This document shows positions 25,776 through 35,505 of a stretch of 64,000 nt of DNA, in pieces. Where the stretch lies: positions 2,232,001 to 2,296,000 of the forward strand of contig NZ_CP060295.1 in assembly GCF_014302995.1 (NCBI RefSeq), written 5' to 3'. The translations under genes and the position numbers were made by a program. The stretch's first letter is position 1, and every line of letters begins with the position of its first letter. This stretch comes from Variovorax sp. PAMC26660. Lineage in GTDB: Bacteria; Pseudomonadota; Gammaproteobacteria; Burkholderiales; Burkholderiaceae_C. The notes below the pieces were generated by a model. It did not search any database. It saw nothing but the letters and a program-made list of their open reading frames with translations, and was not told the DNA's origin.

Positions 25776-26240
25776 ATGGAAAAGATCATTCTTTATGTCG
25801 ACGACGTCACCTATGCCTGTGAACAGTTCGCCGAACTCGCACCGGACGCGAACAGCGTCGTGGCGCGCCATTGGGTGCTGGTGGCCTGCGCGCCGCGCAT
25901 GACGCATCGCATCAGCAAGTGGGTGAGCCACAGCGCGCGCGAAAACTGGCGCGCCAAGTGGTTCAGCAAGGTGCAGGCGCAGATGCTGCCGCTGCTGGAG
26001 CGCAACGGCGGCCAGGTGACGCCGGTGCTGGCCATGGGCCCGCTGGCCGAACTGACGCTTCAACTGAAGCGCGAGCATTCGGTGGTTCATGTGGTCGATG
26101 CGCGCCGCCCGAAGATCGGCGTCGACCTCGAACCCGTGACGCCCGACCAGAAGCCCGCGAACCAGACAGGCTGGGCGTTCCCTGGTGCGGTGATGGGCAT
26201 GGGTGCACTGCTGGTGCTGGCGAACGAACTGGCCGAGTAA
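25776..26240 (+). CDS. Conserved hypothetical protein with C-terminal membrane segment
   Basis: 154 residues, start ATG 25776 behind AAGGAG. The first 100 residues are soluble (MEKIILYVDDVTYACEQFAE; WRAKWFSKVQAQMLPLLERNGGQ) with a flavodoxin/UspA-like alternation of strands and helices, but no known motif; the last 20 residues are hydrophobic (WAFPGAVMGMGALLVLANEL). I do not recognise the family. It lies 72 bases after terC and ends at a strong terminator, so it may share the Mn-controlled transcript. Confidence 0.8.
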   Translation: MEKIILYVDDVTYACEQFAELAPDANSVVARHWVLVACAPRMTHRISKWVSHSARENWRAKWFSKVQAQMLPLLERNGGQVTPVLAMGPLAELTLQLKREHSVVHVVDARRPKIGVDLEPVTPDQKPANQTGWAFPGAVMGMGALLVLANELAE

Positions 26241-26267
26241 GCATCAAGACAGGCCACACAGGCCTTC

Positions 26268-26307
26268 ACGACGAGCCCCGACGCGGCAACGCTCCGGGGC
26301 TCGTCGT
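26268..26307 (+). terminator. Strong hairpin terminator after the terC unit
   Basis: ACGACGAGCCCCG (26268-26280) and CGGGGCTCGTCGT (26295-26307) form a perfect thirteen-pair stem with a fourteen-base loop, followed by TTGTGG. The T tract is short, so termination efficiency is uncertain. Confidence 0.7.
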
Positions 26308-26336
26308 TTGTGGGGCTCTGGGGTATCCTGCGCCGC

Positions 26337-26690
26337 ATGCGCATCATCATCAAATGGCTGCTCAGCGCCGTGGCGCTGCTGGCGGTCGCCTACCTCTACA
26401 GCGGTGTCCAGGTCAACAGCTTCGGCTCCGCGCTGATCGCAGCGGCGGTCATCGGCCTGCTCAACATGATCGTGCGGCCGATCCTGGTGGTGCTGACGCT
26501 GCCGGTCACCATCGTCACGCTCGGGCTGTTCCTGTTCGTGATCAATGCGCTGCTGTTCTGGGCCGCCTCGGGGCTGCTCGGCGGCTTCCACGTCAACGGC
26601 TTCCTGGCCGCGCTGATCGGCTCGCTGATCTACTCGCTGCTGGGGCTGCTCATCGAATCCGCACTGGGCGGACTTCTTTCGCGGCGCTGA
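26337..26690 (+). CDS. Phage-holin-4-2/YvlD-like small membrane protein
   Basis: 117 residues, four predicted membrane helices (IIKWLLSAVALLAVAYLYSG; ALIAAAVIGLLNMIVRPILVV; TLGLFLFVINALLFWAASGL; FLAALIGSLIYSLLGLLI). The NMIVRPILVVLTLPVTIVTLG block is the signature of the YvlD/'mycobacterial 4 TMS holin' family, which is found in ordinary bacterial chromosomes and is not evidence of a phage. Function unknown. ATG at 26337; it converges with the BepA-like gene. Confidence 0.9.
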   Translation: MRIIIKWLLSAVALLAVAYLYSGVQVNSFGSALIAAAVIGLLNMIVRPILVVLTLPVTIVTLGLFLFVINALLFWAASGLLGGFHVNGFLAALIGSLIYSLLGLLIESALGGLLSRR

Positions 26691-26709
26691 GCGGCGCTGC
26701 CGTTATTTG

Positions 26710-28275
26710 CTACTTCAGCGGCGGCTCTTCGGCCTGCTGCTTCACCAGCACGTCGACCGCCCGCGCGCGGGTGTCGATGATCGACGCCTCGTAGTGATCG
26801 ATGGACTTCCCGGACTGCCGCATCAGCTCCTGCGCCGCCTTGAAGCGATCGCGCGCGGCCGGGTAGTCGAGGATCGCCACGTTGGCTTCGGCATCAGCCC
26901 GCACCGCGCGCACCGTGTCGTTCTGGGCCCCATAAAGATTGGCCAGCGTGCGCCACGCCGTCGCGTCGCGCGGGTTCACTGCCACCCAGTCGCGCAGGGC
27001 GGGAATCATCGGCGCGGGCTGGCGCATGGCAATGGCGGCTTCGGCTGCGAGCAGCATCTCGGGCCGCTCCTTCGACTTGGCGTCCAGCAGCGTGGCCGCC
27101 TTCGGCGCTGCACCTGCGGCGAGCTCGATCTCCGCGCTGAGCCAGCGCGCCTGCTTGGCAGCGGGCGCGTCGTCCGCGGTGCGTGCCACCAACCGTTCGG
27201 TCAGCGCGCGCGCCGCTTTGTAGTCGCGCATTTCCTTGGCCGATAGCGCGGCGGCATAGAGCGTGCCGGCCTGCTGCACCGGTGTGCTTTTTGCAAACTC
27301 GCCGGTCGACGCGGAGTCGACCCAGAGCCGCAGCACGTCCACGCCCGGCCGCGTCAGCACGCGGGCACGCGCGGCGATCATCGCGTGGTCCATGACCGGC
27401 GGGACCGGGGGCGCCGCATCCATGCGGAACTGGAACCGCCCCTGCATGTCGGAGATGCGCTCGGTGGTGAGCGGGTGGCTGCGCAGATAGGGGTACGAGC
27501 CGTTGTCGTTCAGGCGCGAGGCGTACTGCAGCTTCTCGAACATCGCCGCGGCGCCCTGCGGCGCGAAGCCCGCCTGCGTCATCACGCCGAAGCCGATGCG
27601 GTCGGCCTCGCGCTCCATGTCGCGCGAGAAGTTCAGCTGGTTCTGCGCGAACAGTGCCTGGCTGCCCATGATCACCGCCTGGCCGGCGTCCCCGCTGCGG
27701 CTCTTGCTGGCAGCGATCATCCCCAGGATCAGGCCGGCCAGCATCAACGGCAACTGCTTGCCCTGCTTGTCCATGATGCGCGCGATGTGGCGCTGCGTGA
27801 CGTGCGACAACTCGTGCCCGAGCACCGTGGCCAGCTCATCGCGACTGCCGACGACGGCCACGAGGCCCAGGTTCAGGCCCAGATAACCGCCCGGCAGCGC
27901 AAAGGCATTGATGTTGCGGTCGCGCCCGAGCAGGATGGTCCAGGCGAAGCGCTCGTCGAGTTCGGGCGTCAGCTCGCCGCGCGCGCGGGCGGCAGCCAGC
28001 AGCCGCTGCCAGATCTCCTGCACGTAGGCGGCGATCACCGGGTCGTCGACATAGTCGGTGTCGCGGTACAGCTCTCGGGCGATCTGGTCGCCGAGATGGC
28101 GCTCGGCACTGGCCGTCATCTCGCCGCCGTCGCCCATGCCGGGAAGTACCTGCATCTGGGCCAGCGCGGGGGTTGGCAGCAATACCTGGGACGCTATTAA
28201 AAAAGTAGCGCATAACGACCGCAGGATGGGCGTGAGCGGGCTTTTTCTGTGGGGATCGGGAGTCAAGCGCGGCAT
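26710..28275 (-). CDS. bepA: BepA-like periplasmic M48 metalloprotease with TPR region
   Basis: About 521 residues. Signal peptide ([20 protein letters not shown]), M48 zinc protease domain with [13 protein letters not shown] (HExxH) and the third ligand in [10 protein letters not shown], then TPR-like helical repeats ([22 protein letters not shown]). BepA/YfgC degrades or helps assemble outer-membrane proteins such as LptD with BAM. The [15 protein letters not shown] lid loop is conserved. I chose ATG 28275; starts at 28314 or further inside are possible. Divergent from moaC. Confidence 0.9.
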   Translation of the reverse strand: MPRLTPDPHRKSPLTPILRSLCATFLIASQVLLPTPALAQMQVLPGMGDGGEMTASAERHLGDQIARELYRDTDYVDDPVIAAYVQEIWQRLLAAARARGELTPELDERFAWTILLGRDRNINAFALPGGYLGLNLGLVAVVGSRDELATVLGHELSHVTQRHIARIMDKQGKQLPLMLAGLILGMIAASKSRSGDAGQAVIMGSQALFAQNQLNFSRDMEREADRIGFGVMTQAGFAPQGAAAMFEKLQYASRLNDNGSYPYLRSHPLTTERISDMQGRFQFRMDAAPPVPPVMDHAMIAARARVLTRPGVDVLRLWVDSASTGEFAKSTPVQQAGTLYAAALSAKEMRDYKAARALTERLVARTADDAPAAKQARWLSAEIELAAGAAPKAATLLDAKSKERPEMLLAAEAAIAMRQPAPMIPALRDWVAVNPRDATAWRTLANLYGAQNDTVRAVRADAEANVAILDYPAARDRFKAAQELMRQSGKSIDHYEASIIDTRARAVDVLVKQQAEEPPLK

Positions 28276-28329
28276 TCCTCGTCTGTGGCTCGGGCTCGTA
28301 TGATGCATCCCCAAACCGAACGTTCACAC

Positions 28330-28812
28330 ATGAAGTCTCTCACCCATTTTGACGCCCAGGGGCAGGCCCACATGGTCGATGTCGCCGGCAAGCCCGCCAC
28401 CCACCGCGTGGCCGTGGCCACGGGACGCATCGAGATGCAGCCGGCAACGCTGGCGCTGATCGAATCGGGGACGGCGAAGAAGGGGGATGTGCTGGGTATC
28501 GCGCGGATCGCGGGGATCCAGGCAGCGAAGAAGACCAGCGACCTGATTCCGCTGTGCCATCCGCTGGCGTTGACGCGGGTGGCCGTGGCGTTTGCGATGG
28601 CGGAAGGCGGAGAGGTCCCGCAGGTGGCGTGTACCGCGACGGTCGAAACCGTGGGGCCGACCGGGGTGGAGATGGAAGCGCTGACCGCCGTGCAGGTCGC
28701 GCTTCTCACGATCTACGACATGTGCAAGGCGGTGGACCGGGGGATGCGGATCACGGATGTGCATGTGTTGGAGAAGCATGGGGGGAAGTCGGGGAGCTGG
28801 GGGGCCCCATAG
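28330..28812 (+). CDS. moaC: Cyclic pyranopterin monophosphate synthase
   Basis: Second step of molybdenum cofactor synthesis, forming cPMP from 3',8-cH2GTP. 160 residues, normal length. LTHFD...[17 protein letters not shown], the catalytic [16 protein letters not shown] and [24 protein letters not shown] segment with Lys and Asp are all present. No other moa gene is nearby. Followed by a hairpin and a terminator. Confidence 0.96.
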   Translation: MKSLTHFDAQGQAHMVDVAGKPATHRVAVATGRIEMQPATLALIESGTAKKGDVLGIARIAGIQAAKKTSDLIPLCHPLALTRVAVAFAMAEGGEVPQVACTATVETVGPTGVEMEALTAVQVALLTIYDMCKAVDRGMRITDVHVLEKHGGKSGSWGAP

Positions 28813-28832
28813 GTTCGGCGCGCTTGCGCCCC

Positions 28833-28883
28833 CTCCAAAGTGCAACGCTTTGGAGCCAAACGGTCGCGAAAGCGGCCTTTTTT
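28833..28883 (+). terminator. Stem-loop plus Rho-independent terminator after moaC
   Basis: First a perfect hairpin CTCCAAAG-N7-CTTTGGAG (28833-28855), then GGTCGC-GAAA-GCGGCC followed by six T (28862-28883), a standard terminator. The first hairpin resembles a common Comamonadaceae intergenic element. Confidence 0.8.
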
Positions 28884-29040
28884 ATTGCTTTGCGAAACCG
28901 CCCACCCACAGCTTGAACCGTTCAGCGGTCGGAGCGCGACGTTCGTCGCCCCAATGCTTTGTGACATTCTTAAATCCGAGACACCTGTGTACATTTGTAA
29001 TTTGCATTTCTAAACTGCAACCGCTTTTTGCGGCCCCTCT

Positions 29041-29631
29041 ATGAACAAGCTCCGACGCTCATTGCGCGGTCCGTCAGCACACACAGGCCAAGCCGACGGC
29101 AGGCCATCCGCGGGCAGGATGCGGGGCGTCACGCTCGTCGAATTGCTGGTTGTCGTTTCAATCATTGGCGTACTGCTGGCATGGGCCGTCCCGTCGTTCA
29201 ATCTAATGATTCAGCGAAATCGCATGGCGTCGGAGAGCAATGGGTTTGTGGGCGACCTGCAGTTCGCGCGGGCCGAGGCCATTAAGCGGGGACAGCCGGT
29301 CACGCTCTGCCCAGCCAACGCCACGTCCACGGCTTGCGCGAACAGTGCGACCTGGAGCACCGGTTGGATCGTTTTCAACGACCCCAATGGCAATCAAACC
29401 GTCGATGCCGGCGAGGTCGTTCTGAGAAAACAGACCGCGTGGCGCGGCACTGACACATTCATCGGCACTCAGAAATTCTTTTCCTTCAGTCGCGACGGCT
29501 TCGCGATGGGGTTGTCTGGACCCGAATTGATCATGCTCAAGACAACCCCCGAAAACACCACTCTGACCCGGTGCGTCAAGCTCGCCTTGACGGGACGACA
29601 GCAAGTGCTCAGCGGGAGCGACTGCAAATGA
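29041..29631 (+). CDS. fimT: GspH/FimT family minor pseudopilin
   Basis: Type IV pilus assembly minor pilin, 196 residues. The prepilin motif is RG|VTLVELLVVVSIIGVLL (cleavage after Gly29, Glu at +5), with Val instead of Phe at +1. The leader is unusually long. The C-terminal globular part has a FimT/GspH pattern (ASESNGFVGDLQFARAEAIKRG) and paired cysteines. First gene of the minor pilin/PilY1 operon; ATG 29041 lies 157 bases after the moaC terminator, in an AT-rich promoter region. The overlap with pilV (ATGA) shows coupling. Confidence 0.9.
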   Translation: MNKLRRSLRGPSAHTGQADGRPSAGRMRGVTLVELLVVVSIIGVLLAWAVPSFNLMIQRNRMASESNGFVGDLQFARAEAIKRGQPVTLCPANATSTACANSATWSTGWIVFNDPNGNQTVDAGEVVLRKQTAWRGTDTFIGTQKFFSFSRDGFAMGLSGPELIMLKTTPENTTLTRCVKLALTGRQQVLSGSDCK

Positions 29632-30197
29632 GGCCCGCAAGACTTCAACGCCGCGAGCGCGGCTTCACCCTCCTCGAAGTGCTGGTAGCCATCCTGCTTG
29701 TTTCCATCGGCATCTTTGGCTTTGCCAAGATGCAGGCCTTGGCACTTTCGAGCACCCAGGTGGCGAGCAGCCGTTCCATCGTCGCCATGCAGGCCGCGAG
29801 CCTTGCTGCCGCGATGCACGGCAATCGAAAATTCTGGGGCGGCGGCACGGCGCCAACGAGCTTCACGACCAAGGGCGCGGTTGTTACCGACACCTCCAAC
29901 GTACTCACAGCCACAGGAGTCGCCTGCTCCCAAGCGGCCACGCCCAGCACTGCACCCTGCGCGCCTGACAAGCTGGCCGCCTATGACGTGCAACAGTGGG
30001 CGGCGCACATGGCTGGCCTGTTGCCCGACTACTCCTCCACCGTGACCTGCAGCAACACAGCCGGAATTCCGGTGAGTTGCGTGCTGAACATCGTGTGGAC
30101 AGAAAAGTACGTGTCGATCTCACGCAGCACAGCATCTGCGCCAACCAGCTTTGCCACTGGCGGCGACAGGTTCTACACCCTCTACATCGAACCGTGA
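29628..30197 (+). CDS. pilV: Type IV pilus modification/minor pilin PilV
   Basis: 189 residues, prepilin motif ERG|FTLLEVLVAILLVSIGIFG (Glu at +5), then the PilV-like stretch FAKMQALALSSTQVASSRS and a four-cysteine globular domain. PilV is part of the tip-priming minor pilin complex with FimU, PilW, PilX and PilY1. Start ATG 29628 overlaps the fimT stop; its stop overlaps the pilW start. Confidence 0.92.
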   Translation: MRPARLQRRERGFTLLEVLVAILLVSIGIFGFAKMQALALSSTQVASSRSIVAMQAASLAAAMHGNRKFWGGGTAPTSFTTKGAVVTDTSNVLTATGVACSQAATPSTAPCAPDKLAAYDVQQWAAHMAGLLPDYSSTVTCSNTAGIPVSCVLNIVWTEKYVSISRSTASAPTSFATGGDRFYTLYIEP

Positions 30198-30967
30198 TGC
30201 AAGCCTCCATGCGAAACCGCCGACTCATCCAGCGCGCGCACCAACTCGGCTTCTCGATCATCGAATTGATGGTCGCCATCGCGATCGCGCTTTTCATCAT
30301 CGGTGCCGTTGCGAGCATTTACCTGAACATGCGCAATACCTTCACGTCGCAGGATTCACTCGCCCAGCTTCAGGACAGCGAGCGCCTCGCGCTCACGATG
30401 CTGACCACCACGATCCAGTCAGCGGGTTATTTCGTGGACCCCACGAAGACGACGGCGCTCACCTCGCTGCCGGCGGTAACGGTCACCAGAGCAGACAAGA
30501 GCACGTCGGTATTTTCCGCAGGACAAGCCGTCGTTGGAAGTGGCGATGGCACGGGAAATGGGAGCAACAGCGACACGCTAGCCGTGCAGTATCAAACCGC
30601 CCAGAACGATGGATTGATGAACTGCCAGGGCGCGACCAATACAACGACACCGCTACTGGTGTCAGTCAACAGCTTTGCCATCAATTCGACCAACGAACTG
30701 ACCTGCACTGTTGGCTCCGGCTCCCCAGAGGTGCTCGCAAGCAACGTCTATCAGATGAGCGTCCTGTATGGGGTCGATACGGACTTGGACGGGAGCATGG
30801 ACACCTACATGACGGCTTCCGCCGTGACCACAGCCAATGGCTGGGCCAATGTCTACACCGCACAGGTCACGCTGACATTTCTCGACGTGATCAAGTCCAA
30901 GCTTGGCGCGCCGGTGCAGATGCCAACGTCGGTTGTCCAGACCATCAACCTGATGAACCGGCAGTGA
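30197..30967 (+). CDS. pilW: Minor pilin PilW
   Basis: 256 residues. Prepilin motif LG|FSIIELMVAIAIALFIIG (Glu at +5) and a globular domain with PilW features (SDTLAVQYQTAQNDGLMNCQ; YGVDTDLDGSMDTYM; AQVTLTFLDVI). Start is ATG 30197, sharing a base with the pilV stop; a GTG one codon earlier is an alternative. Part of the tip-priming complex. Confidence 0.92.
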   Translation: MQASMRNRRLIQRAHQLGFSIIELMVAIAIALFIIGAVASIYLNMRNTFTSQDSLAQLQDSERLALTMLTTTIQSAGYFVDPTKTTALTSLPAVTVTRADKSTSVFSAGQAVVGSGDGTGNGSNSDTLAVQYQTAQNDGLMNCQGATNTTTPLLVSVNSFAINSTNELTCTVGSGSPEVLASNVYQMSVLYGVDTDLDGSMDTYMTASAVTTANGWANVYTAQVTLTFLDVIKSKLGAPVQMPTSVVQTINLMNRQ

Positions 30968-30972
30968 CGCCC

Positions 30973-31602
30973 ATGCCAATGTCAAACTCACTTTCACACC
31001 CACAACGGCGGACGCTCCGACGAAGCCGCGCGCCACACACGCGACAAAGCGGCGTGGCCTTGATCACAAGCCTGCTGATTCTGGTCGTCGTCACACTGAT
31101 CGCGGTCAGCATGTATCGCAGCTTTGGCCTGCAGGAGAAGATCGCGGGCAACACGCTCGAGAAACAACGCTCACTACAGGCTGCGGAAAGCGCGCTCCGA
31201 TACGGCGAATGGTGGATACAGCAAGCCAACACCGGTTTGGCGGTAGCGTGCAGCGGCAATGCGGTCAATGGCAATGTGCTGACCAACATGAGGGTCTGTA
31301 CCAACATGCTTTCCAAGCCGGAAACCCTGCCATGGGCAGGAGCCATGGATTACCAGCCGCCGACGATGTCAATCTCGCTAAACGGTGGCCTCAACAACAC
31401 CGACCCCAGCAAGGCGAACGACATCAACTATGTCAAGACCCCGAGTCTGTACATCGCCTATCTAGGCCTGGGGCCCGATGGAAAGTCCGTGCTCTATCAA
31501 GTCACCGGCGCCGGCTATGGTGGTAGCTCCACCGACAGCGCCAGCGTCGTTCAAAGTGTCTACGCGATGACGTTTCGAGTCGTCGACCTGAGTGGTCCCT
31601 GA
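30973..31602 (+). CDS. pilX: Minor pilin PilX
   Basis: 209 residues with the PilX pattern RQSG|VALITSLLILVVVTLIAVSMYRS: the +5 glutamate is absent, as is common in PilX, and the following QEKIAGNTLEKQRSLQAAESALRYGE is typical. Start could be GTG 30964 (overlapping the pilW stop), ATG 30973 or ATG 30979; I use 30973. It belongs to the tip-priming complex that presents PilY1. Confidence 0.9.
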   Translation: MPMSNSLSHPQRRTLRRSRAPHTRQSGVALITSLLILVVVTLIAVSMYRSFGLQEKIAGNTLEKQRSLQAAESALRYGEWWIQQANTGLAVACSGNAVNGNVLTNMRVCTNMLSKPETLPWAGAMDYQPPTMSISLNGGLNNTDPSKANDINYVKTPSLYIAYLGLGPDGKSVLYQVTGAGYGGSSTDSASVVQSVYAMTFRVVDLSGP

Positions 31603-31612
31603 AAGCCTCTAT

Positions 31613-34600
31613 ATGACTTCAAAGCAATTTCGTCTGGCCTGCACCGCGCCCTTCCTGGGCATGCTGGCGTTCAGCGCCCATGCGCAACTCGTGATCAGCG
31701 ACACGCTCACTGGTGGCGCATCGTCCTATGACTGGCAAAGCCTTGCCGGCGCCTGCTTGACCGCAGGCACCAAATTGACCGGCACACCGATTCCGAAGTG
31801 CGTCGGCCTGCCTTACTACAGTGGCAAGACACTGGTGGGCGGTGTCTCGGGCTTGCTCGGAACCGACGGCGACCCGGACGGGCAAGGCGCATTGCGGCTC
31901 ACCAACGGCGACACCGGCGCGGGCTCCAACGGCAACAACCAAACGGGCGCGGTCTATTCGAAGTTCTCATTTCCTTCGAACCAAGGCCTGGAGGTGACGT
32001 TCAAGACGGTGACCTATGGCGGCAACGCCTACAAGAATTCTGCCGGCCAGGCATCCGGTGCGGACGGCATCGCATTCTTCCTGGTCAACGCCGACCAGGT
32101 CACGAGCGTCGATGCGACCAGCAAGACCGGCGCCTTTGGTGGCAGCCTGGGTTACAGCTGTGCCAATGGCAAAAACGTTAACGACGGGCTGCTCGGCGCG
32201 TACGTGGGATTGGGCATTGACGAGTTCGGCAATTTTTCCAATCCTGGCGACAACACGGCCAGCGGTCCGGGTACGGGCCCTGGTCGGGTCAGCCTGCGTG
32301 GTGCGGGCAACATCCAGTGGACCTGGCTGAACACCAACTTCAAGAAGTACTATCCCGACTCACTCTCCTCGACCGACCAGCAGAGCGCCGTAGGCGCCAC
32401 CTGCAGCACCGGTTTTCTGCAGAACTACAGCGGCGACATAATCGTTGACGCCAACAATAAATCCATCGGCAAAAAGAAATCTACGACCGAGCCGATCATC
32501 GACTACCCCCTGATCGCCTACAGCGATCTGCCAGCGGGATCGACGATCTACAACCAGCAAGCCACGGGCAAGCCACTTCGCGGCTCTGCAACACCGATTA
32601 CCTACGGCCTGAAGATCACGCAGGACGGCCTGCTTAGTCTTTCGTACAGCTACAACGGCGGCACGGCCACGCCGGTGATCACGAACCAGTTCATCACTGC
32701 ATCGAACGGCGCGTTGCCGTCGAAGTTCCGGTTCGGGTTCAGCTCCGGTACTGGCGGCGGCAGCAACGTGCACGAGATCATGTGCTTCAAGGCTGCGCAG
32801 ATCAATACATCGGCGAGTTCGGCCGGTATCAACATCCAACAGTCTGCGAAGGTACAAGTGGGCACGCAGCTGTATCTGGCTTACTACCACCCGACGAACT
32901 GGTGGGGTCAGTTGACAGCGCAGAACCTCGTTCTCAATACGACGAACGACACGGTATCGATCAATCCGACGGCGAATTGGGACGCGAGTTGTGTTCTGAC
33001 TGGCGGTAGTTGTAGCGCAACCGGCGCCACCAGCACCGCGGTTCAAGCATCGAGCAGCCGGAACATGCTGAGTTGGAATGGGTCCACAGGCATTCCCCTG
33101 ACGTGGTCCAGCCTGACCACTGCACAGAAAACAGCGCTGGATCCTCAGGCGGTGTCGAACGGCAACTCCACGCGATTGGACTACCTTCGCGGTGATCGCA
33201 CCAATGAAATCAATACGTCCGGCGTGGGTCTTTATCGAGTCCGCAACAGCGTGCTGGGCGACATCGTCAACTCCAGCCCGACCTGGGTCGGTGCGCCCAA
33301 CCTTCCCTATCAGGACACGTGGAATGACGCGCTCTTCCCCACAGCCACCATGGCGGAAGGCTCGACGAGCTACGCCAAGTTCGCAAGCGACAACGCAACG
33401 CGAACCAATGTCGTCTACGTGGGCGCCAATGATGGGCTGCTACATGGCTTCCGCGCCGGCGCCTACGATGCAGCTGGCAATTTCGACACGACGGCGCTGA
33501 ATGATGGTCGCGAGCTTGTCGCCTACATGCCGAACACCGCGCTGAAGACAATCCGCTCATCCACTCCTGCGCTCGACTACTCCTCTGCGCAGTACAGCCA
33601 CAATGCCTTTGTCGACGCAACACTTGGAACTGGCGACCTTTACTACAGTGGCGCATGGCACACGTGGATCGTCGGCGGCCTGGGTGCGGGCGGCAACGCC
33701 ACAGGTGTCGTCGGCGACCTGCTGGGCACCGCCAATGGCACGCTCTATGCGATGGACGTAACCAACCCCGGCAACTTCGTGGAATCAAAAGCGGGCAGCC
33801 TGGTCCTGGGCGAATGGGATTCGACCAATCTTGCGTGCAACGGCGACACCACGTCGGCCCTGTGCAAGGACAGCCTGGGCAGCGTCTATGGCACACCGAT
33901 CATTCGCCGCCTGCATGACGGCAACTGGGCCGTCATCTTCGGCAACGGTTTCAACAGTGCGTCGGGCAAGGCCGGCATCTTCGTGATGACCGTTGACCAA
34001 GCCTCCGGCAGCAAGACTTTCCGCTTTCTCGAGGCCGCAGGCCCGGCCAAGAATACGGCCGGTGTAATCACGGCGCGCAACGGCATCTCGCAGGTGACGT
34101 CAGCTGATCTGGACGGCGACCATGTCACCGACTACGTCTACGCGGGCGATGTGTTCGGGAACGTGTGGCGCTTCGACCTGACGAGCAACAAGCCGACGGA
34201 ATGGGCTGCTCGCTCATTGGCCGTCTTTTCGACTGGCGGCCCCCCCATCACCACGCGACTGACGGTGACGTCTGCGCTTGCCTCCTCGACCGCGCCGCGC
34301 GTCATCGTGAGTTTTGGCACGGGGCAGATCCTCCCGCAAACCCAGACCTCCGCGGCAACGCCGGCAACCGGCACGCAATCCCTGTTTGGCATCTGGGACT
34401 GGGACATGGATGGATGGAACGCAAAGAAAAGCACCCAGTACACGAGCCTGAAAAGCCCTCAGACCGTCAATGCCGCCGCACTGACTGCACAGGTCGCGAC
34501 TGACGTCGCCTACACCAACGCAGACATCTCGGGCGTGCGTACCGTGACCCAGAACCCGATCTGCTGGAGCGGGTCCACGGCGTGCAAGACAGGCAACACC

Positions 34601-35005
34601 AAGTTCGGATGGAAGTTGCCGCTGCCCGGCACCAACGAGCAAATCATCTACAACCCGGTGATCGTCGACGGACTGTTGCTTGTCAATACGACGCTGCCGT
34701 CGGTCGCGAAAGTTCTGACCTGCGACGCTCAACCGGCCTCGGGCTTCACGATGGCCATTGCGCCCGACACTGGTGGTGCACCTCAGACCTCTTACTTCAG
34801 CGATGCCACGAACAAGTTCGTCACCGCCAACGGCCTCGTGGTATCGGGCATCGGCTTGAGCGGGGTGGGCTCTCCCTCCACGGTCAGCACGAATGGCAAG
34901 AAGTACCTCGTCACACAGACCGTCAGTGGCGCAGGCTCGGCGAAGCAGGTGAACCCTGGCGCCAATGGCAACGGCGGTCGCTTGACCTGGGTCAAGCGTC
35001 GTTGA
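31613..35005 (+). CDS. pilY1: PilY1 pilus-tip protein with N-terminal lectin-like domain
   Basis: 1130 residues with a signal peptide (about 1-23). The C-terminal half is the PilY1 beta-propeller: [20 protein letters not shown] (about 540), [35 protein letters not shown], the calcium loop [16 protein letters not shown] (about 832-847) and a Neisseria/Pseudomonas-like end. The N-terminal 400 residues do not show a von Willebrand A domain; instead they carry an L-type-lectin-like pattern ([39 protein letters not shown]). This suggests a tip adhesin binding glycans while the propeller helps priming and Ca-controlled retraction. Operon position after pilX is standard. Confidence 0.9.
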   Translation: MTSKQFRLACTAPFLGMLAFSAHAQLVISDTLTGGASSYDWQSLAGACLTAGTKLTGTPIPKCVGLPYYSGKTLVGGVSGLLGTDGDPDGQGALRLTNGDTGAGSNGNNQTGAVYSKFSFPSNQGLEVTFKTVTYGGNAYKNSAGQASGADGIAFFLVNADQVTSVDATSKTGAFGGSLGYSCANGKNVNDGLLGAYVGLGIDEFGNFSNPGDNTASGPGTGPGRVSLRGAGNIQWTWLNTNFKKYYPDSLSSTDQQSAVGATCSTGFLQNYSGDIIVDANNKSIGKKKSTTEPIIDYPLIAYSDLPAGSTIYNQQATGKPLRGSATPITYGLKITQDGLLSLSYSYNGGTATPVITNQFITASNGALPSKFRFGFSSGTGGGSNVHEIMCFKAAQINTSASSAGINIQQSAKVQVGTQLYLAYYHPTNWWGQLTAQNLVLNTTNDTVSINPTANWDASCVLTGGSCSATGATSTAVQASSSRNMLSWNGSTGIPLTWSSLTTAQKTALDPQAVSNGNSTRLDYLRGDRTNEINTSGVGLYRVRNSVLGDIVNSSPTWVGAPNLPYQDTWNDALFPTATMAEGSTSYAKFASDNATRTNVVYVGANDGLLHGFRAGAYDAAGNFDTTALNDGRELVAYMPNTALKTIRSSTPALDYSSAQYSHNAFVDATLGTGDLYYSGAWHTWIVGGLGAGGNATGVVGDLLGTANGTLYAMDVTNPGNFVESKAGSLVLGEWDSTNLACNGDTTSALCKDSLGSVYGTPIIRRLHDGNWAVIFGNGFNSASGKAGIFVMTVDQASGSKTFRFLEAAGPAKNTAGVITARNGISQVTSADLDGDHVTDYVYAGDVFGNVWRFDLTSNKPTEWAARSLAVFSTGGPPITTRLTVTSALASSTAPRVIVSFGTGQILPQTQTSAATPATGTQSLFGIWDWDMDGWNAKKSTQYTSLKSPQTVNAAALTAQVATDVAYTNADISGVRTVTQNPICWSGSTACKTGNTKFGWKLPLPGTNEQIIYNPVIVDGLLLVNTTLPSVAKVLTCDAQPASGFTMAIAPDTGGAPQTSYFSDATNKFVTANGLVVSGIGLSGVGSPSTVSTNGKKYLVTQTVSGAGSAKQVNPGANGNGGRLTWVKRR

Positions 35006-35030
35006 GCTTCGCACGCAAGTAAGGAATCAG

Positions 35031-35495
35031 ATGAAACACGCTTCTACCGCCGCAGTGCGCTGTCGAAACAAGGCCCGCGGCTTTACCTTGATCGAAATCA
35101 TGATCGTGGTAGCGATCATTGGAGTGCTCAGTGCAATCGCGCTTCCGGCCTATCAGTCTTACGTTCTGAAGTCGCGAAGAGCCGATGCCAAGAATGCGGT
35201 TCTGGACATGGCAAGCCGCCAGGAGCGCTTCTTCAGCATCAACAACAAGTACACCGGCACCGCTGCAGATCTAGGCTATTCGGGCCTTCCGTTGGACGTC
35301 AATGCGAGCGGCTCCAGCTACTACAGCCTGAGCGTGACCACATCGACCGGCCCTGCGGGATTTGTCGCAAAGGCAACGCCGACCGGCACCCAGCAGAAAG
35401 ACACCGAGTGCTACACCTTCCAGGTGGATCAAACAGGCGCCCAGTCCAACCTGAAAAGCGATGGAACCCAGCTGACGTCCACCAGCTGCTGGTAG
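35031..35495 (+). CDS. pilE: Type IV pilin/minor pilin PilE
   Basis: 154 residues, prepilin motif [23 protein letters not shown], then [27 protein letters not shown], the typical PilE (ComP-like) helix, and a C-terminal Cys-Trp end ([10 protein letters not shown]...STSCW) forming the disulfide loop. Last gene of the minor pilin operon, 25 bases after pilY1. It converges with the glycosyltransferase gene with only ten bases between stops. Confidence 0.92.
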   Translation: MKHASTAAVRCRNKARGFTLIEIMIVVAIIGVLSAIALPAYQSYVLKSRRADAKNAVLDMASRQERFFSINNKYTGTAADLGYSGLPLDVNASGSSYYSLSVTTSTGPAGFVAKATPTGTQQKDTECYTFQVDQTGAQSNLKSDGTQLTSTSCW

Positions 35496-35505
35496 CCTGA
35501 TTTCA

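Noticed and set aside
26337..26690. Phage holin suggesting a prophage
   Set aside because: The family name is historical; the protein is a YvlD-like chromosomal membrane protein and no phage gene lies nearby.
28950..29040. CRP/Vfr binding site before fimT
   Set aside because: Only a TGTGA half-site is visible in the region; the second half of the palindrome is missing.
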